DNA from: Paracoccaceae bacterium | GTDB lineage: Bacteria; Pseudomonadota; Alphaproteobacteria; Rhodobacterales; Rhodobacteraceae | Length of the DNA stretch: 64,000 bases | Direction of reading: 5' to 3' | Assembly: GCA_014879735.1 (NCBI GenBank) | Contig: JACSRN010000084.1 | Span: forward strand, 1-64,000 | Notes under the pieces: generated by a model | Databases searched by the model: none | Told to the model about the DNA's origin: nothing | The model's input: the letters and a program-made list of their open reading frames with translations, nothing else | Position numbers and translations under genes: made by a program | Shown: one piece after another, positions 16,289-27,708 of the stretch | Numbering within the stretch: position 1 is the first letter of the stretch | How the letters are laid out: each line of letters opens with the position of its first letter

Positions 16289-17805
16289 CCGAAGTCATCA
16301 GGATGCGCGCCATCGAAAAGCGCTTTCCGGGCGTTCATGCCCTGCGCTCGGCCGAGTTCGACCTGATGACGGGCGAAGTTCATGCGCTGATGGGCGAAAA
16401 CGGTGCCGGTAAATCGACGCTGATGAAGATCCTCGCCGGTATCTATATCCCGGACGGCGGCAGCGTCGAGGTCAACGGGGCTGCGGTGCATTTCTCGGGT
16501 CCTCGCGCCGCGCAGGCAATGGGTATCGGCATTATACATCAGGAACTGGCGCTGATGCCTGACCTGACTGTGGCGCAGAACATCTTCATCGGGCGTGAGC
16601 CGCGCAACCGCTGGGGCGTTCTGGATGAAGCGCAACTGAACCGTGACGCGGAGGCGATCTTTGCGGCGATGAAGGTGCCGCTCGACCCGCGGGCCGAGGT
16701 GCGCAAGCTGACCATCGCCAAGCAGCAGATGGTCGAGATTGCCAAGGCCTTGTCCTTCCGGTCGCGCGTCCTGATCATGGACGAGCCGACCGCCGCACTG
16801 AACGAGGCGGAGACGGAGGAACTGTTCGCCATTATCCGGCGGCTGAAGTCCGAAGGCGTCGCCATCGTTTACATCAGCCACAAGATGGACGAGATCCGCC
16901 GTATCTCGGATCGGGTAACGGTGATGCGCGACGGTGCCTATGTCGGCACGGTCGCCGCCGCCGACACCCCCATCGAGACGATCATCGCCATGATGGTCGG
17001 CCGCGAGTTGGACAAGACCGCCGCTGCAATTCCCGACCTGACCGCGGCGCCGGTGGCGCTTTCGGTACGGGGGTTGCGGGCCGGGCGCTTGGTGCGCGAT
17101 GTCGGCTTCGATCTGCGGCGCGGCGAGATTCTGGGCTTTGCCGGGTTGATGGGGGCCGGGCGAACCGAAGTGGCGCGGGCGATCTTCGGGGCCGATCCGC
17201 GTGAAGCGGGCGAGATCGCGGTGCATGGCCAGCCCCGTTCGATCCGCAGCCCGCGCGATGCGGTGGCTGCAGGCATCGGCTATCTGTCCGAGGACCGCAA
17301 GCATTTCGGGCTGGCGCTGGGGCTGGACGTGCGCGGCAACATCGCGCTGACCGTGCTGGACCGGTTTTCCGACCGCTTCCTGCGTGTGGACGATGCGGCG
17401 CTGGCCAAGGCCGCCGCCAGCTATATTTCCAGCCTTGCGATCCGCACGCCATCGGACCGCCAGGAGGTTCGGCTGCTTTCAGGCGGCAACCAGCAGAAGG
17501 TTGTCATTGCCAAGTGGCTGCTGCGCGACTGCGACATCCTGATCTTCGACGAACCGACCCGCGGCATCGATGTGGGTACCAAGGCCGAAATCTACAGACT
17601 GCTGAACGATCTGGCGGCAGCGGGCAAGGCGATCATCGTGATTTCCTCGGAGCTGCCGGAAGTGCTGCGCCTGTCGCACCGCATCGCAGTCATGTGCGAA
17701 GGGCGGCTGACGGGCATCCTGCCGGGCGGACCCGCCTGCAGCCAGCAAGAAATCATGCGCTTGGCCACCCAGCGCGAAACGACCCAGGAAGGAGCATCCG
17801 CATGA
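16285..17805 (+). CDS. Sugar ABC transporter ATP-binding protein (RbsA type)
   Basis: The 506-residue tandem ABC protein has first-domain Walker [17 protein letters not shown], Walker [11 protein letters not shown] and YISHKMDEI. The second domain has [28 protein letters not shown] and [15 protein letters not shown]. Its ATG overlaps the zinc dehydrogenase stop and its stop overlaps the permease start, so it is translated as part of one operon. It powers import of the sugar or sugar acid bound by the protein at 18865. Confidence 0.92.
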   Translation: MTEVIRMRAIEKRFPGVHALRSAEFDLMTGEVHALMGENGAGKSTLMKILAGIYIPDGGSVEVNGAAVHFSGPRAAQAMGIGIIHQELALMPDLTVAQNIFIGREPRNRWGVLDEAQLNRDAEAIFAAMKVPLDPRAEVRKLTIAKQQMVEIAKALSFRSRVLIMDEPTAALNEAETEELFAIIRRLKSEGVAIVYISHKMDEIRRISDRVTVMRDGAYVGTVAAADTPIETIIAMMVGRELDKTAAAIPDLTAAPVALSVRGLRAGRLVRDVGFDLRRGEILGFAGLMGAGRTEVARAIFGADPREAGEIAVHGQPRSIRSPRDAVAAGIGYLSEDRKHFGLALGLDVRGNIALTVLDRFSDRFLRVDDAALAKAAASYISSLAIRTPSDRQEVRLLSGGNQQKVVIAKWLLRDCDILIFDEPTRGIDVGTKAEIYRLLNDLAAAGKAIIVISSELPEVLRLSHRIAVMCEGRLTGILPGGPACSQQEIMRLATQRETTQEGASA

Positions 17806-18800
17806 CAGCATCCGCCGCCACTCCGGCCAAACGCGGGCGCTTCGGTTCGGGCGCTCAGCAGAAGATCCTGGCCTTTGCCAGCCTGATCGTGCTGCTGGTC
17901 TTCTTCTCAGTGGCCTCGCCGAACTTTCTGCAGACCGCAAATGTACTGGCCATTCTGCAAGCCACCAGCGTAAACGGCGTTCTGGCCATCGCGGCCACGC
18001 TGGTAATCATCACCGGCGGCATCGACCTGTCGGTCGGCACGCTGATGACCTTCACCGCAGTGATCGCCGGGGTGGTGCTGACCTATTGGGGACTGCCCAT
18101 GCCGCTGGGCATCGTCGCGGCCATCGCCGCAGGGGCGGGATGTGGCTTCATTTCGGGTTCGCTCGTCGCGCGGATGAAGATTCCGCCCTTCATCGCCACG
18201 CTGGGGATGATGCTGATCCTGAAAGGCCTGTCGCTGGTGATCTCGGGCACCAAGCCGATCTATTTCAACGACACGCCAAACTTTCCGCTTCTGTCCACCG
18301 GCTCGCTGGTCGGCGCGCTCTTTCCCGGTCTGCCGGTGCCGAACGGGGTGGTGATCCTGTTCCTCCTAGCGCTGGCCATTTCCTGGGTGCTGAACCGCAC
18401 GATCCTGGGGCGCTATTGCTTCGCGCTTGGCGCCAACGAAGAGGCGGTCCGGCTGTCGGGGGTGAATGCCGATGGCTGGAAGGTCACGATCTATGCGCTG
18501 TGCGGCGGCATCTGCGGCATCGCCGGGCTCCTGATCGCCTCACGGCTGAACTCGGCACAACCGGCGCTGGGGCTGGGCTATGAGCTTGACGCGATCGCAG
18601 CTGTGGTCATCGGCGGCACATCGCTGGCCGGCGGGCGCGGCTCGATCTTGGGCACGATCATCGGGGCGCTGATCATGTCGGTGTTGCTGAACGGGCTGCG
18701 CATCCTGTCGGTAGCGCAGGAATGGCAGACGGTCGTGACCGGCATCATCATCATCGCCGCCGTCTACGCAGACATGCTTCGCCGGCGCCGCGCCGGTTGA
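17802..18800 (+). CDS. Sugar ABC transporter permease (RbsC family)
   Basis: The 332-residue membrane protein carries [44 protein letters not shown] and [32 protein letters not shown]. The GTSLAGGRG motif is standard for ribose-type permeases. ATG at 17802 overlaps the ATPase stop and is preceded by AAGGAGC, so it is preferred over in-frame codons inside the ATPase gene. It works with the ATPase at 16285 and binding protein at 18865. Confidence 0.92.
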   Translation: MTASAATPAKRGRFGSGAQQKILAFASLIVLLVFFSVASPNFLQTANVLAILQATSVNGVLAIAATLVIITGGIDLSVGTLMTFTAVIAGVVLTYWGLPMPLGIVAAIAAGAGCGFISGSLVARMKIPPFIATLGMMLILKGLSLVISGTKPIYFNDTPNFPLLSTGSLVGALFPGLPVPNGVVILFLLALAISWVLNRTILGRYCFALGANEEAVRLSGVNADGWKVTIYALCGGICGIAGLLIASRLNSAQPALGLGYELDAIAAVVIGGTSLAGGRGSILGTIIGALIMSVLLNGLRILSVAQEWQTVVTGIIIIAAVYADMLRRRRAG

Positions 18801-18864
18801 GCCGAAGAGAACGAGCAACGTTCCTAGGAAGACTCTCAAGCATCCCAACATGGAGGAGAAAACG

Positions 18865-19812
18865 ATGCTGAACAGAAGAACCCTCATGGCCGCACTGGCC
18901 GCAGGTAGCCTGCTTGCCAGCGGGGGCATCTCCCTGGCACAGGACAAGATTTACATCCCGCTGGTGTCCAAGGGCTTCCAGCACCAGTTCTGGCAGGCTG
19001 TGAAGGCCGGTGCCGACAAGGCAGCAGCCGAGTTCGGGGTGGAAGTCACCTTCGAAGGCCCGGACACCGAGGCTCAGGTCGACAAGCAGATGGACATGCT
19101 CGCCGCCGCGCTGGCAAAAAAACCCGCCGCCATTGGCTTTGCCGCGCTCGACAGCCAGGCGGCGATCCCGCTTCTGAAGCAGGCGCAGGAAGCGGGCATT
19201 CCGGTGATCGCGTTTGACTCGGGTGTCGACAGCGACATCCCTGCCACCACCGTCACCACCGACAACCTGGCCGCGGCAGCACTGGCTGCTGACAAGATGG
19301 CGGAACTGATCGGCGGCGGGGGCAAGGTGGCGCTCGTGGTCCACGATCAGACCTCGCGCACCGGCATCGACCGGCGCGACGGCTTTGTGAACCGTGTGAA
19401 GGAAGCCTATCCGGATATCGAGATCGTTGACATCCAGTATGGCGCGGGCGACCAACTGCAATCCACCGAGATTACCAAGGCAATCCTGACCGCCAATCCC
19501 GACATCAAGGGGATATTCGGCGCCAACGAAGGCTCGGCCATCGGGGTACTGAACGCGATCAAGGAAACCGGCACCACGGGCGTTGTGGTGATCGGCTACG
19601 ACTCGGGCAAGGTGCAGAAGGACGCGATCCGTGCCGGCGAAATGGCGGGCGCCATCACCCAAAGCCCGGTCGGAATGGGTTATGAGACCGTCAAGGCTGC
19701 GGTCGCCGCGACCAAGGGTGAGAAACTGCCCACCACCATCGACTCGGGTTTTGCCTGGTATGACAAGACCAACATCGACGCGCCAGAAATTGCGGCGGTC
19801 CTTTACGACTGA
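18865..19812 (+). CDS. Sugar ABC transporter substrate-binding protein (ribose type)
   Basis: The 315-residue periplasmic protein has a signal peptide (MLNRRTLMAALAAGSLLASGGISLAQ, cleavage near residue 26). The mature domain shows IPLVSKGFQHQFWQAVKAGADKAA, IPVIAFDSGVDSDIPATTVTTDN and VVVIGYDSGKVQKDAIRAGEMAGAITQSP. The ATG at 18865 follows a GAGGAG ribosome site, so it is preferred over the ATG at 18850. The neighbouring lactonase, dehydrogenases and kinase suggest an L-galactose or L-galactonate-like ligand. A stem-loop follows its stop and may set a higher transcript level for this gene. Confidence 0.9.
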   Translation: MLNRRTLMAALAAGSLLASGGISLAQDKIYIPLVSKGFQHQFWQAVKAGADKAAAEFGVEVTFEGPDTEAQVDKQMDMLAAALAKKPAAIGFAALDSQAAIPLLKQAQEAGIPVIAFDSGVDSDIPATTVTTDNLAAAALAADKMAELIGGGGKVALVVHDQTSRTGIDRRDGFVNRVKEAYPDIEIVDIQYGAGDQLQSTEITKAILTANPDIKGIFGANEGSAIGVLNAIKETGTTGVVVIGYDSGKVQKDAIRAGEMAGAITQSPVGMGYETVKAAVAATKGEKLPTTIDSGFAWYDKTNIDAPEIAAVLYD

Positions 19813-21248
<1,436 letters not shown>

Positions 21249-21268
21249 GTAAGCGTCTGGCCTGACCG

Positions 21269-22846
21269 CTATCGGTTCCAGCACCACGGCAGGAGGTCGT
21301 CGACCTTGTTGATCTTGTAGTCGGGGATGCGGGCGAGGGTATCGGCGAGCCAGGCGTTAGGATCGACGGCGTTGAGTTTGGCTGTTTCGATCAGGGTGTA
21401 GGCGATGGCTGCGGCCTTGCCGCCTGCTTGGGAACCGACGAACAGGTAGTTCTTTCTTCCCAGGGCGATGGCGCGCATGCCGCACTCGGCGGCGTTGTTG
21501 TCGAGTTCGAGGATGCCGTGATCGAGATAGGGCCGCAGGCGATCCATGCGGGTCAGTGCGTATCGGATTGCCGAGGCCAGTGGGGATTTGCCAGAGATCG
21601 TGGTGAGTTGCATGGCCAGCCATCGCTCCAGATCGTCGAAGACTGGGGCGGCATGGGCGCGTCGCTGTTCGGCGCGGCGATCTGGAGGCGACCCTCGGGC
21701 CTGTTTTTCGACAGCATATAGCAGGGCGATCCGGCCGATGGCTTCTTCGGCGATCGGGGAGCCCTGCGACCGGTGAATGTCGACGAACTTGCGCCGGACA
21801 TGGGCCATGCAGGCGACTTCTCGGATGGCGCCGGAGCGATAGAGGTCCTCGAACCCGGCATAGCCATCGGCATGCATCCAGCCGCGGTAGCGGGCGAGAT
21901 GGTCCTTGGGGTGCTGGCCTTTGCGGTCACCGGAGAACCTATACCAGGCAGCGGGCGGGGCATCGCCGCCCCAAGGGCGTTCGTCGCGGGCGTATGTCCA
22001 GAGCCTCGCGGTCTGGGTCTTGCCGGTGCCGGGGGCCAGCATGCTGATGGGCGTGTCATCGGCAAAAATCGCCTCAGCCGACAGGACATGTCGTCCGATT
22101 GCATCTGCCAAGGGCTCCAGCAAGGTAGTGGATCTGCCAACCCAATCTGCGAGCGTCGAACGGTCCAGATCGAGCCCTTCGCGGTCGAAGATCTGGCTTT
22201 GCCTATAAAGTGGCAGATGATCGGCATACTTGCTGACCAGCACGTGGGCCAGCAGACCCGGTCCCGGACGGCCACGTTCGATGGGCCGCGACGGTAGCGG
22301 CGACTGAACAAACTTCTCGCAGCAGGCACAGGTCAGACGCGGGCGGACGATGCGGTTCACGATGAAGCGGCCAGGGACGTATTCCAGTTCTTCCGTCACA
22401 TCCTCGCCGATCCGGCGCAGGCGCCCGCCGCAATCGGCACAGGCATCTGCGCCCGACGTCAGTTCGACCTCCATCCGGGGAATGTGGTCCGGGATCGGGC
22501 GGCGCTTTGGCTTGTCCTTCTCCTCGATGTCCGGCAGCTTCATCCGCGCGGTCATCGCGGCGGCGGCAATCTCGCTTGTTTCCAACGCCAGTTGCAGTTG
22601 CTCGGCGGTCTCGGACGAAGCGCCAAACCGATGCGCCCGATGCCCGGCCAACTGGTGCCTGCCCTGCGCTTGCGCTTCGGGCGTTCCTCACTTCAATCCG
22701 TCCACCGGACGGATTGATCCTGCCATGCAGGACCGCTCTTCACTCTCGATCAGGATCGCCTGCGCCTTGACCTCGGCCAAGAGCCGCGCGGTGAAGCTGC
22801 GCAGCTCCTCGGGATCTTCCGGAAAGGTCAGGGTCTTATCCAACAT
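21269..22846 (-). pseudogene. tnpC: IS66 transposase TnpC, interrupted by a short hairpin insertion
   Basis: The original start at 22846 gives MLDKTLTFPEDPEELRSF, then reads ILIES and enters foreign sequence ending in a TGA. The normal transposase resumes at about 22651 with LAGHRAHRFGASSE and runs to the end. It includes the zinc-finger-like CADCGG/CACC, a DDE core (YADHLPLYRQSQIF, FADDTPISML, WMHADGYAGF) and the C-terminal NNAAECGMRAIALGRKNYLF. The in-frame distance exceeds the family norm by about 26 codons, so about 78 bp were inserted. A TTG at 22651 could restart translation but would omit the N-terminus. Confidence 0.82.
22661..22742. repeat. About 78-bp insertion with two adjacent perfect hairpins (REP-like) in tnpC
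   Basis: CAATCCGTCC / GGACGGATTG (22694-22716, 3-nt loop) is followed directly by TCCTGC / GCAGGA (22718-22732, 3-nt loop). Paired short-loop hairpins resemble REP/BIME or MITE-like palindromic elements. Exact ends are uncertain by a few bases because the boundary is inferred from the usual TnpC N-terminus. Confidence 0.65.
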
Positions 22847-22904
22847 GTGAGAAGTTTATCTCACTGTATTCGTTGTGGGAATCATTGATTACAGGATCGG
22901 CAGA

Positions 22905-23252
22905 TTATCCTGCGGCCCAGGGCCGCCACGTCCGCTGTGGCACCCGCCAGTCGAGACCTTCGAGCAGCATCGACAACTGGGCAGGAGTCAATGCCACCTT
23001 GCCCGCCTTCGCCGAGGGCCAGACAAACCGCCCCTTCTCCAGCCGCTTCATGAACATGCACGCCCCCTGACCATCCCACCAGATCACCTTGACCAGATCG
23101 CCACGACGGCCCCGGAAGACAAAGAGATGCCCACCGAACGGGTCCTGCTGCAGCACTGCCTCGGCCTGCGCCGCCAGCGCCGCAAACCCTTTGCGCATGT
23201 CCGTCACCCCGGCCGCCAGCCAGACCCGCGTGTTGGCCGGAACCGGGATCAA
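22905..23252 (-). CDS. tnpB: IS66 accessory protein TnpB
   Basis: The 115-residue protein is a standard IS66 Orf2/Tnp[20 protein letters not shown], then [43 protein letters not shown]. Its start overlaps the tnpA stop by 4 bp. It is needed with TnpA for IS66 transposition; its biochemical role is poorly known. It appears intact. Confidence 0.92.
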   Translation of the reverse strand: MIPVPANTRVWLAAGVTDMRKGFAALAAQAEAVLQQDPFGGHLFVFRGRRGDLVKVIWWDGQGACMFMKRLEKGRFVWPSAKAGKVALTPAQLSMLLEGLDWRVPQRTWRPWAAG

Positions 23253-23605
23253 ACCGACAACCCCCGGATCAGACGCGCCAAGGCCTCAGGATCATACCCA
23301 CCACTGATCCGCATCCGATGCCCACCCGCCAGTTCGATCTCGATGCAACTGTCGGGGACAGGCGCTGTAGCAGGCGCCCTTGCCTCCGCGACGATCTCCA
23401 CCGGCAGAAAGCACAAACCAGCTTCCTCTGCTCCCGTTCCGGGCTTCGGCCTATACTTGGGATCGCGCAGCCATTTGAAGATCAGGTTGGCGTTCACCGT
23501 ATAACGAAGCGCCACCTGAGCCACGGAAACGCCAGGCGCAGTCGTCTGCAGACAGATCGACCGCTTCTCCTCATCCGTCCAAAGCCGTCTCGTCCGCCGC
23601 GCCAC
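23249..23605 (-). CDS. tnpA: IS66 accessory protein TnpA (helix-turn-helix)
   Basis: The 118-residue protein begins [49 protein letters not shown], a Tnp8-type helix-turn-helix. It ends [23 protein letters not shown]. It is the first gene of the element, and its upstream region contains the right terminal repeat ending at 23689. It appears intact. Confidence 0.9.
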   Translation of the reverse strand: MARRTRRLWTDEEKRSICLQTTAPGVSVAQVALRYTVNANLIFKWLRDPKYRPKPGTGAEEAGLCFLPVEIVAEARAPATAPVPDSCIEIELAGGHRMRISGGYDPEALARLIRGLSV

Positions 23606-23812
23606 GCCAGCACCTTAGTGTCCACTATCGTTGGTGGACACTAACCGGCACCATCACGCTCCGGCAGAGCGGTCAGACCGGACAGTTACACATCAGTCTT
23701 CATGGAGTCACCCGCTGTGTCAGAACGCTGCCGGGCACTGATGCATCGAAAGCGCCCGCAGGCCGGTCGCCTATCCTCAAGACAGCAGCTTCGTCATCCG
23801 ACGATTGCGGTG

Positions 23813-24859
23813 TCATGGATGCCTGCGCAACAGGCGGAAGACGCCCGGCGCGGACATGTGGATCAGGGTCAGGCGCAGGATCTGATGAAAGACCACAAGC
23901 GCGACCTCGGCCTTGATCGCGAGTGCGACCAGCGACATTTCGGTCGTGCCGCCGGGAGCAAGGGCCAGAAAGATGGTCGGGTAGCCCGTTCCAGACCAAC
24001 CCGCGCCGAACCATGCCACCAGCGCCGCAATCGCCACCATGGCGGGGACAAGCATCAGGCTGTGCAACGCCGAGGCGACCAGCAACCTGTGGTCGACACC
24101 CAGAAATTGCCCTCCCAAAGTGGTGCCAAGCACGACCTGCGCCATCGAGACCAGAAGATAGGGCGGTGCGCCTTCCGTCAGACCGATCGCATGCGCGAGC
24201 GCGCTGAGCAGCATGGGGCCGATGAGCGGCGGGTTCGGCAGGTGAAGCTTCTTTGCCAGTGGCCAGCCGACCAGGCCGCAGACCGCCAGGATCGCGATGT
24301 CGGGCAGCGTCAGCGTGGCTTGCCCGTTCCGCAGCGATAGGCCGCTGGTCGAGCCGAAATGCAGGAACTGGTCCAGCAACACCGGCACGGTCAAGACCAC
24401 CAGGAAAACCCGTGTCGCCTGCACCAGCGCAATGCGTCGCTCGTCGCCGCCCATCAGGCCGCCCTGTGCCGTCATCTCATAGACGCCCGCGGGCATTCCC
24501 GCAAAGAACGCGGTAACGGGATCCAGTTTTGCGACATGCCGCAGATACAGGCAGCCGATGAGCGCCGTCAGCACCGTCGTCAGCAACGCCATCAGCGTGA
24601 TGGGCAACCATTCATACAGCCGACCCGGCATGTCGGGGCTGAATGAGCTGCCCAGCATCACCCCGATGACCGCGGCCATCGGGGGCCGGATGCGCTTGGC
24701 CGAGACCACCGGCAGGCCCGCCAGCGCCACGACCAGTACGGCGGTCATGGCCCCCAGCATCCAGGGCAGCGGCAGCGACATGGCATAGAACGCCACCCCG
24801 CCGCCCGTGCCGACCGCAAGGCTGAGGGCCAGCCGTGCCAGATAGTCAGACCGGCGCAT
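23813..24859 (-). CDS. AbrB-family membrane protein (TIGR03082 duplication family)
   Basis: The 348-residue protein has about ten hydrophobic helices arranged as two similar halves. Each half has a Leu-Pro-Trp-Met-type motif (SLPLPWMLGAMTAVLV; LHLPNPPLIGPMLLSALAHAI) and a GG motif (GMPAGVYEMTAQGG; APGGTTEMSLVALAIKAEVALVVFHQILRL). ATG at 24859 is chosen over TTG at 24865. The family was named from an E. coli mutant and is often annotated as ammonia monooxygenase regulator, a name without support. Its neighbours here and at 50782 are carboxylate transport genes. It may be a carboxylate or metabolite carrier; that is inference. Confidence 0.8.
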   Translation of the reverse strand: MRRSDYLARLALSLAVGTGGGVAFYAMSLPLPWMLGAMTAVLVVALAGLPVVSAKRIRPPMAAVIGVMLGSSFSPDMPGRLYEWLPITLMALLTTVLTALIGCLYLRHVAKLDPVTAFFAGMPAGVYEMTAQGGLMGGDERRIALVQATRVFLVVLTVPVLLDQFLHFGSTSGLSLRNGQATLTLPDIAILAVCGLVGWPLAKKLHLPNPPLIGPMLLSALAHAIGLTEGAPPYLLVSMAQVVLGTTLGGQFLGVDHRLLVASALHSLMLVPAMVAIAALVAWFGAGWSGTGYPTIFLALAPGGTTEMSLVALAIKAEVALVVFHQILRLTLIHMSAPGVFRLLRRHP

Positions 24860-25012
24860 GGCCAATCCCTTTCGCAGGTCCGGAGCGGATCACGCTTTCC
24901 CCTTGGCAAAGTCTTCCTGCCGCTTGCGGCGGCAGGGCGGCAGCGGAAACAAGGCCAGCTTAGAGACCGCATGCGCGCGCAGACAGGCTGAAATGGCAGG
25001 TTCCGGGACAGC
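24860..25012. other. 153-bp gap, no gene seen
   Basis: The spacer between the hydroxyacid dehydrogenase and AbrB genes shows no coding potential. A CTTCCTGCCGCTTGCGGCGGCAGG stretch at about 24914-24937 forms a GC-rich hairpin that could terminate or process the leftward transcript. AbrB may therefore have its own promoter. Confidence 0.4.
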
Positions 25013-25951
25013 TCATCCTTTGGCGGCGAAGGCCAGGATGTTGGCGATAGCCTGGCGGTAGAAACTCTCCAGTTTGGTGCTGACGCAATAGCCGAGATGC
25101 GGCGTCAGGACCGTGTTGGGGGCGGTCAGGATCGGATCGTCCGTTCGGAGCGGCTCTTCCTCGAACACGTCGAGCGCCGCCCAAATCGTACCTTCCCGCA
25201 GCGCCGCGACAAGTGCGGCCTGGTCAATCAACCCGCCGCGCGAGGTGTTGACCAGGATGCATCCGCGCCGCATCCGCGCCAGATCTTCTGCACCGATCAG
25301 ATTCCGGGTCGATGGCCCCAGAACCATATGCAAGCTGATGACATCGGACATGGCCAGAAGCTCGGCCTTGCCTGCGCATTGTGCGCCCGCCTCCGCCGCC
25401 CTCTCGGGGGTGAGGTTCGGGCTCCACGCCACCACGCGCATCCCCAGGGCCCGGCAATAGGCGGCCATCTGCTGACCCAGCCGGCCAAGACCGATGATCC
25501 CGATGGTCTGGCCGTTCAGAGACCGGCCCAAGGAAACCCCGCGCTGGAATCCGCCTGCCTGCACCGCGTGATGTGCCTGCGGGATGTGCCGCGCGGCTGC
25601 AAGCATCAGCCCTAGCGCCAGTTCAGCCGCCGAGGCGTCGCTGCCGTCTTCGGGCTGGGTGAAGCTGTAGGCGATGCCGCGCCGGTCCAGCGCCGCAAGA
25701 TCGACGGACCCGTTCCGCCGCCCGGTCAGGCTGATCATCCGCAGCTGGGGTAGACGGTCGATCAGCGCGGCGGGAAAGGCCATCCTCTCGCGCAGCGGCA
25801 GAAGGATCTCGAAATCGGCCAGGACATCGGCCGCCCGTTCTGGTGGGATCGGGTCGGAGAAGAACACGGGTTCGGCCAGCCCTTCCAGCCGCGACCAATC
25901 CGCAAGGCCGCGCGCCACGCCCTGCCAATCGTCAAGAACGGCAATTCTCAT
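25013..25951 (-). CDS. D-2-hydroxyacid dehydrogenase family protein
   Basis: The 312-residue NAD-dependent dehydrogenase starts MRIAVLDDWQG, which is typical of the D-isomer family. It has the Rossmann loop IGIIGLGRLGQQMAAYCRALGM, the substrate-binding Arg in LVNTSRGGLIDQAAL, and the catalytic Glu and His regions FEEEPLRTDDPILTAPNTVLTPHLGYC. It interconverts a 2-keto acid and D-2-hydroxy acid. It lies 9 bp downstream of the ABC permease gene, so it belongs to that leftward operon. The exact acid is unknown. Confidence 0.85.
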   Translation of the reverse strand: MRIAVLDDWQGVARGLADWSRLEGLAEPVFFSDPIPPERAADVLADFEILLPLRERMAFPAALIDRLPQLRMISLTGRRNGSVDLAALDRRGIAYSFTQPEDGSDASAAELALGLMLAAARHIPQAHHAVQAGGFQRGVSLGRSLNGQTIGIIGLGRLGQQMAAYCRALGMRVVAWSPNLTPERAAEAGAQCAGKAELLAMSDVISLHMVLGPSTRNLIGAEDLARMRRGCILVNTSRGGLIDQAALVAALREGTIWAALDVFEEEPLRTDDPILTAPNTVLTPHLGYCVSTKLESFYRQAIANILAFAAKG

Positions 25952-25960
25952 CGCAGCACC

Positions 25961-27682
25961 TTACCGCAGGGTCGCTGGAACGCGCAGGACACGTCGGGCA
26001 ATGAACATGAAGATCATGATGATCGTGATCTGGATGCAGCACAGCGCCGCGACCGAGCCCATCTCTCCATGCAGCCAGAAGCTGAGCAGGGTCGAGCCGA
26101 TGACTTCGTTCCCCGGCGAGATCAGGAAAACCGCGATCGAATACTCTTTCACGAAGGCCACGAACAGCAGGGTGAAACAGGCAAGCATCGCAGGCCTCAG
26201 CAGCGGCGCAAGGATGTTGCCGACCACCGAAAGCCAGTCAGCCCCGATCGTGCGTCCGGCGCGATCAAGCTCGGGGCTGATCTGCATCAGGGCGGGTTGG
26301 ATGGCCCCGAAGCCGGCAGGCAGGTAGCGCATCACATAGGCCAAGATCAGGACGCCAAGTCCCGCGCGCAGATATTCCGAACCGGGAAGGACCGCCATTG
26401 CATAGAAGAAACCGATCCCCGCAACGATGCCGGGTATGCTTTTCGGGAAGAGGGCAAGATATTGGAGCTGTCCTCGGAACCGCATGGTCGAGCGTTGGGA
26501 GATTAGCGCGGTGAAGAGACAGAGCAGGGTGCCGATGCCCCCCGCCGTCGCCGCCACGATGATCGTGTTGACGATGGCGCGCTGATAGATCGGGGTCGTC
26601 AGGATTTCGGTGAAATGCTCGAAGGTGAAAACGTCGACGATCGACACGGCCGGATTCAGAAACCGCACCAGCGCCCGCAACAGCAGCATCGCCAGCGGCA
26701 GGATCACCATCAGCAGGGCGTAAAGTCCGATGATCGTGAAAGCGGGCCAACGCCAGGCCCCCAGCGACAGGATGCGGGGCCGCACCGCCTTGCCCCCCAC
26801 GGTCACGAAACGGGTCGCGCCGGACAGGAAGCGGTTCTGCATGAAGATCAATCCGAGGATCAGCAGCAGCATGAGGACCGCCGCCGTTCCGACCAGCCCG
26901 TGGTCCGGCTGTGACGCGGAGACGCCGTTCGTGTAGATGAAGGTCGTCAGCGTGCTGATCCCCACCGGCTCGCCAAGGATGATCGGCACCGACAGCATCT
27001 CGATGGCCCCCATGAAGTTCAGTAGGCCGCTGTAGACGATCGCAGGGGTAAGGAGCGGCAGCGTGACGGTGCGCAGGATGCGCATCGGTTTCGCGCCGCT
27101 GACCCGCGCGGCCTCTTCCAGCGAGGGGTCGATCGACGTTGCCGTGGCCATGCAGTATAGCATCGCAAGGGGGGCATGGGTGATCCCCGCGACCAAGGCC
27201 ATGCCTCCGATGCTGTACAGGTTCCATGGGATATGGCCGAAGATCGTGCGCATCCACATGGAGAGGAACCCGGCCGGGCCATACATCATGAACCAGCCGA
27301 ACGAGAGAACGAGGCTGGAGACGAAGAAGGGCCAGAGCAGAACCTGGCCGAACATCCGCCGAAGCGGCAGATCGGTGCGGGTGACGAGAATCGCGCCCGC
27401 CGCCCCGACCACCTGCGAGATGATCGTGGCAAGGACGGCGATGACGATCGTGTTCTGCAATGCCGACAGAAACTCGGGGCTGGTGAAGAGCCGGATGTAA
27501 TTGGCAGACGTCAGCTCATGACCGATGTCATAGATCGGGCGGTCAATGAAAGACTGATAGATGATGGGCAGAAGCGGAGCCGCGACGATCAGAAAGACCA
27601 CCGCCGAAACTCCGTATGTAACTAAGGTATTGCGATCGATGCGCCGCTGCGGGGCGGCCGCCGTGCTTGTCGTGATGGTCAT
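25961..27682 (-). CDS. ABC transporter permease, fused two-domain (iron/AEP/polyamine type)
   Basis: The 573-residue protein has about twelve membrane helices and two BPD_transp_1 domains. The EAA loops are EEAARVSGAKPMRILRTVTLPLL in the first half and ELDRAGRTIGADWLSVVGNILAPLL in the second. A single polypeptide with both domains is the FbpB-like architecture. ATG at 27682 with GGAG upstream is preferred over GTG at 27694. It pairs with the binding protein at 27709 and ATPase at 28856. Because neighbours are hydroxy-acid enzymes rather than iron genes, an organic anion is a likelier cargo than iron. Confidence 0.87.
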   Translation of the reverse strand: MTITTSTAAAPQRRIDRNTLVTYGVSAVVFLIVAAPLLPIIYQSFIDRPIYDIGHELTSANYIRLFTSPEFLSALQNTIVIAVLATIISQVVGAAGAILVTRTDLPLRRMFGQVLLWPFFVSSLVLSFGWFMMYGPAGFLSMWMRTIFGHIPWNLYSIGGMALVAGITHAPLAMLYCMATATSIDPSLEEAARVSGAKPMRILRTVTLPLLTPAIVYSGLLNFMGAIEMLSVPIILGEPVGISTLTTFIYTNGVSASQPDHGLVGTAAVLMLLLILGLIFMQNRFLSGATRFVTVGGKAVRPRILSLGAWRWPAFTIIGLYALLMVILPLAMLLLRALVRFLNPAVSIVDVFTFEHFTEILTTPIYQRAIVNTIIVAATAGGIGTLLCLFTALISQRSTMRFRGQLQYLALFPKSIPGIVAGIGFFYAMAVLPGSEYLRAGLGVLILAYVMRYLPAGFGAIQPALMQISPELDRAGRTIGADWLSVVGNILAPLLRPAMLACFTLLFVAFVKEYSIAVFLISPGNEVIGSTLLSFWLHGEMGSVAALCCIQITIIMIFMFIARRVLRVPATLR

Positions 27683-27708
27683 CGCGCGCTCCACTTCTGC
27701 CCGTGCCG

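Larger units (their letters stand above)
21249..23689. mobile_element. IS66-family insertion sequence (degenerate)
   Basis: The 2.44-kb element has terminal inverted repeats beginning GTAA. The first 22 positions match at 18 sites, with GTC and CTGACCGCT conserved at both ends. It carries tnpA, tnpB and tnpC leftward, as is usual for IS66. The 8-bp flanks differ (GGTGGACC left, ACATCAGT right), so there is no target duplication, and the altronate dehydratase gene does not resume on the right. A deletion or recombination after insertion is therefore likely. tnpC is broken, so this copy is probably immobile unless helped in trans. Confidence 0.88.
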
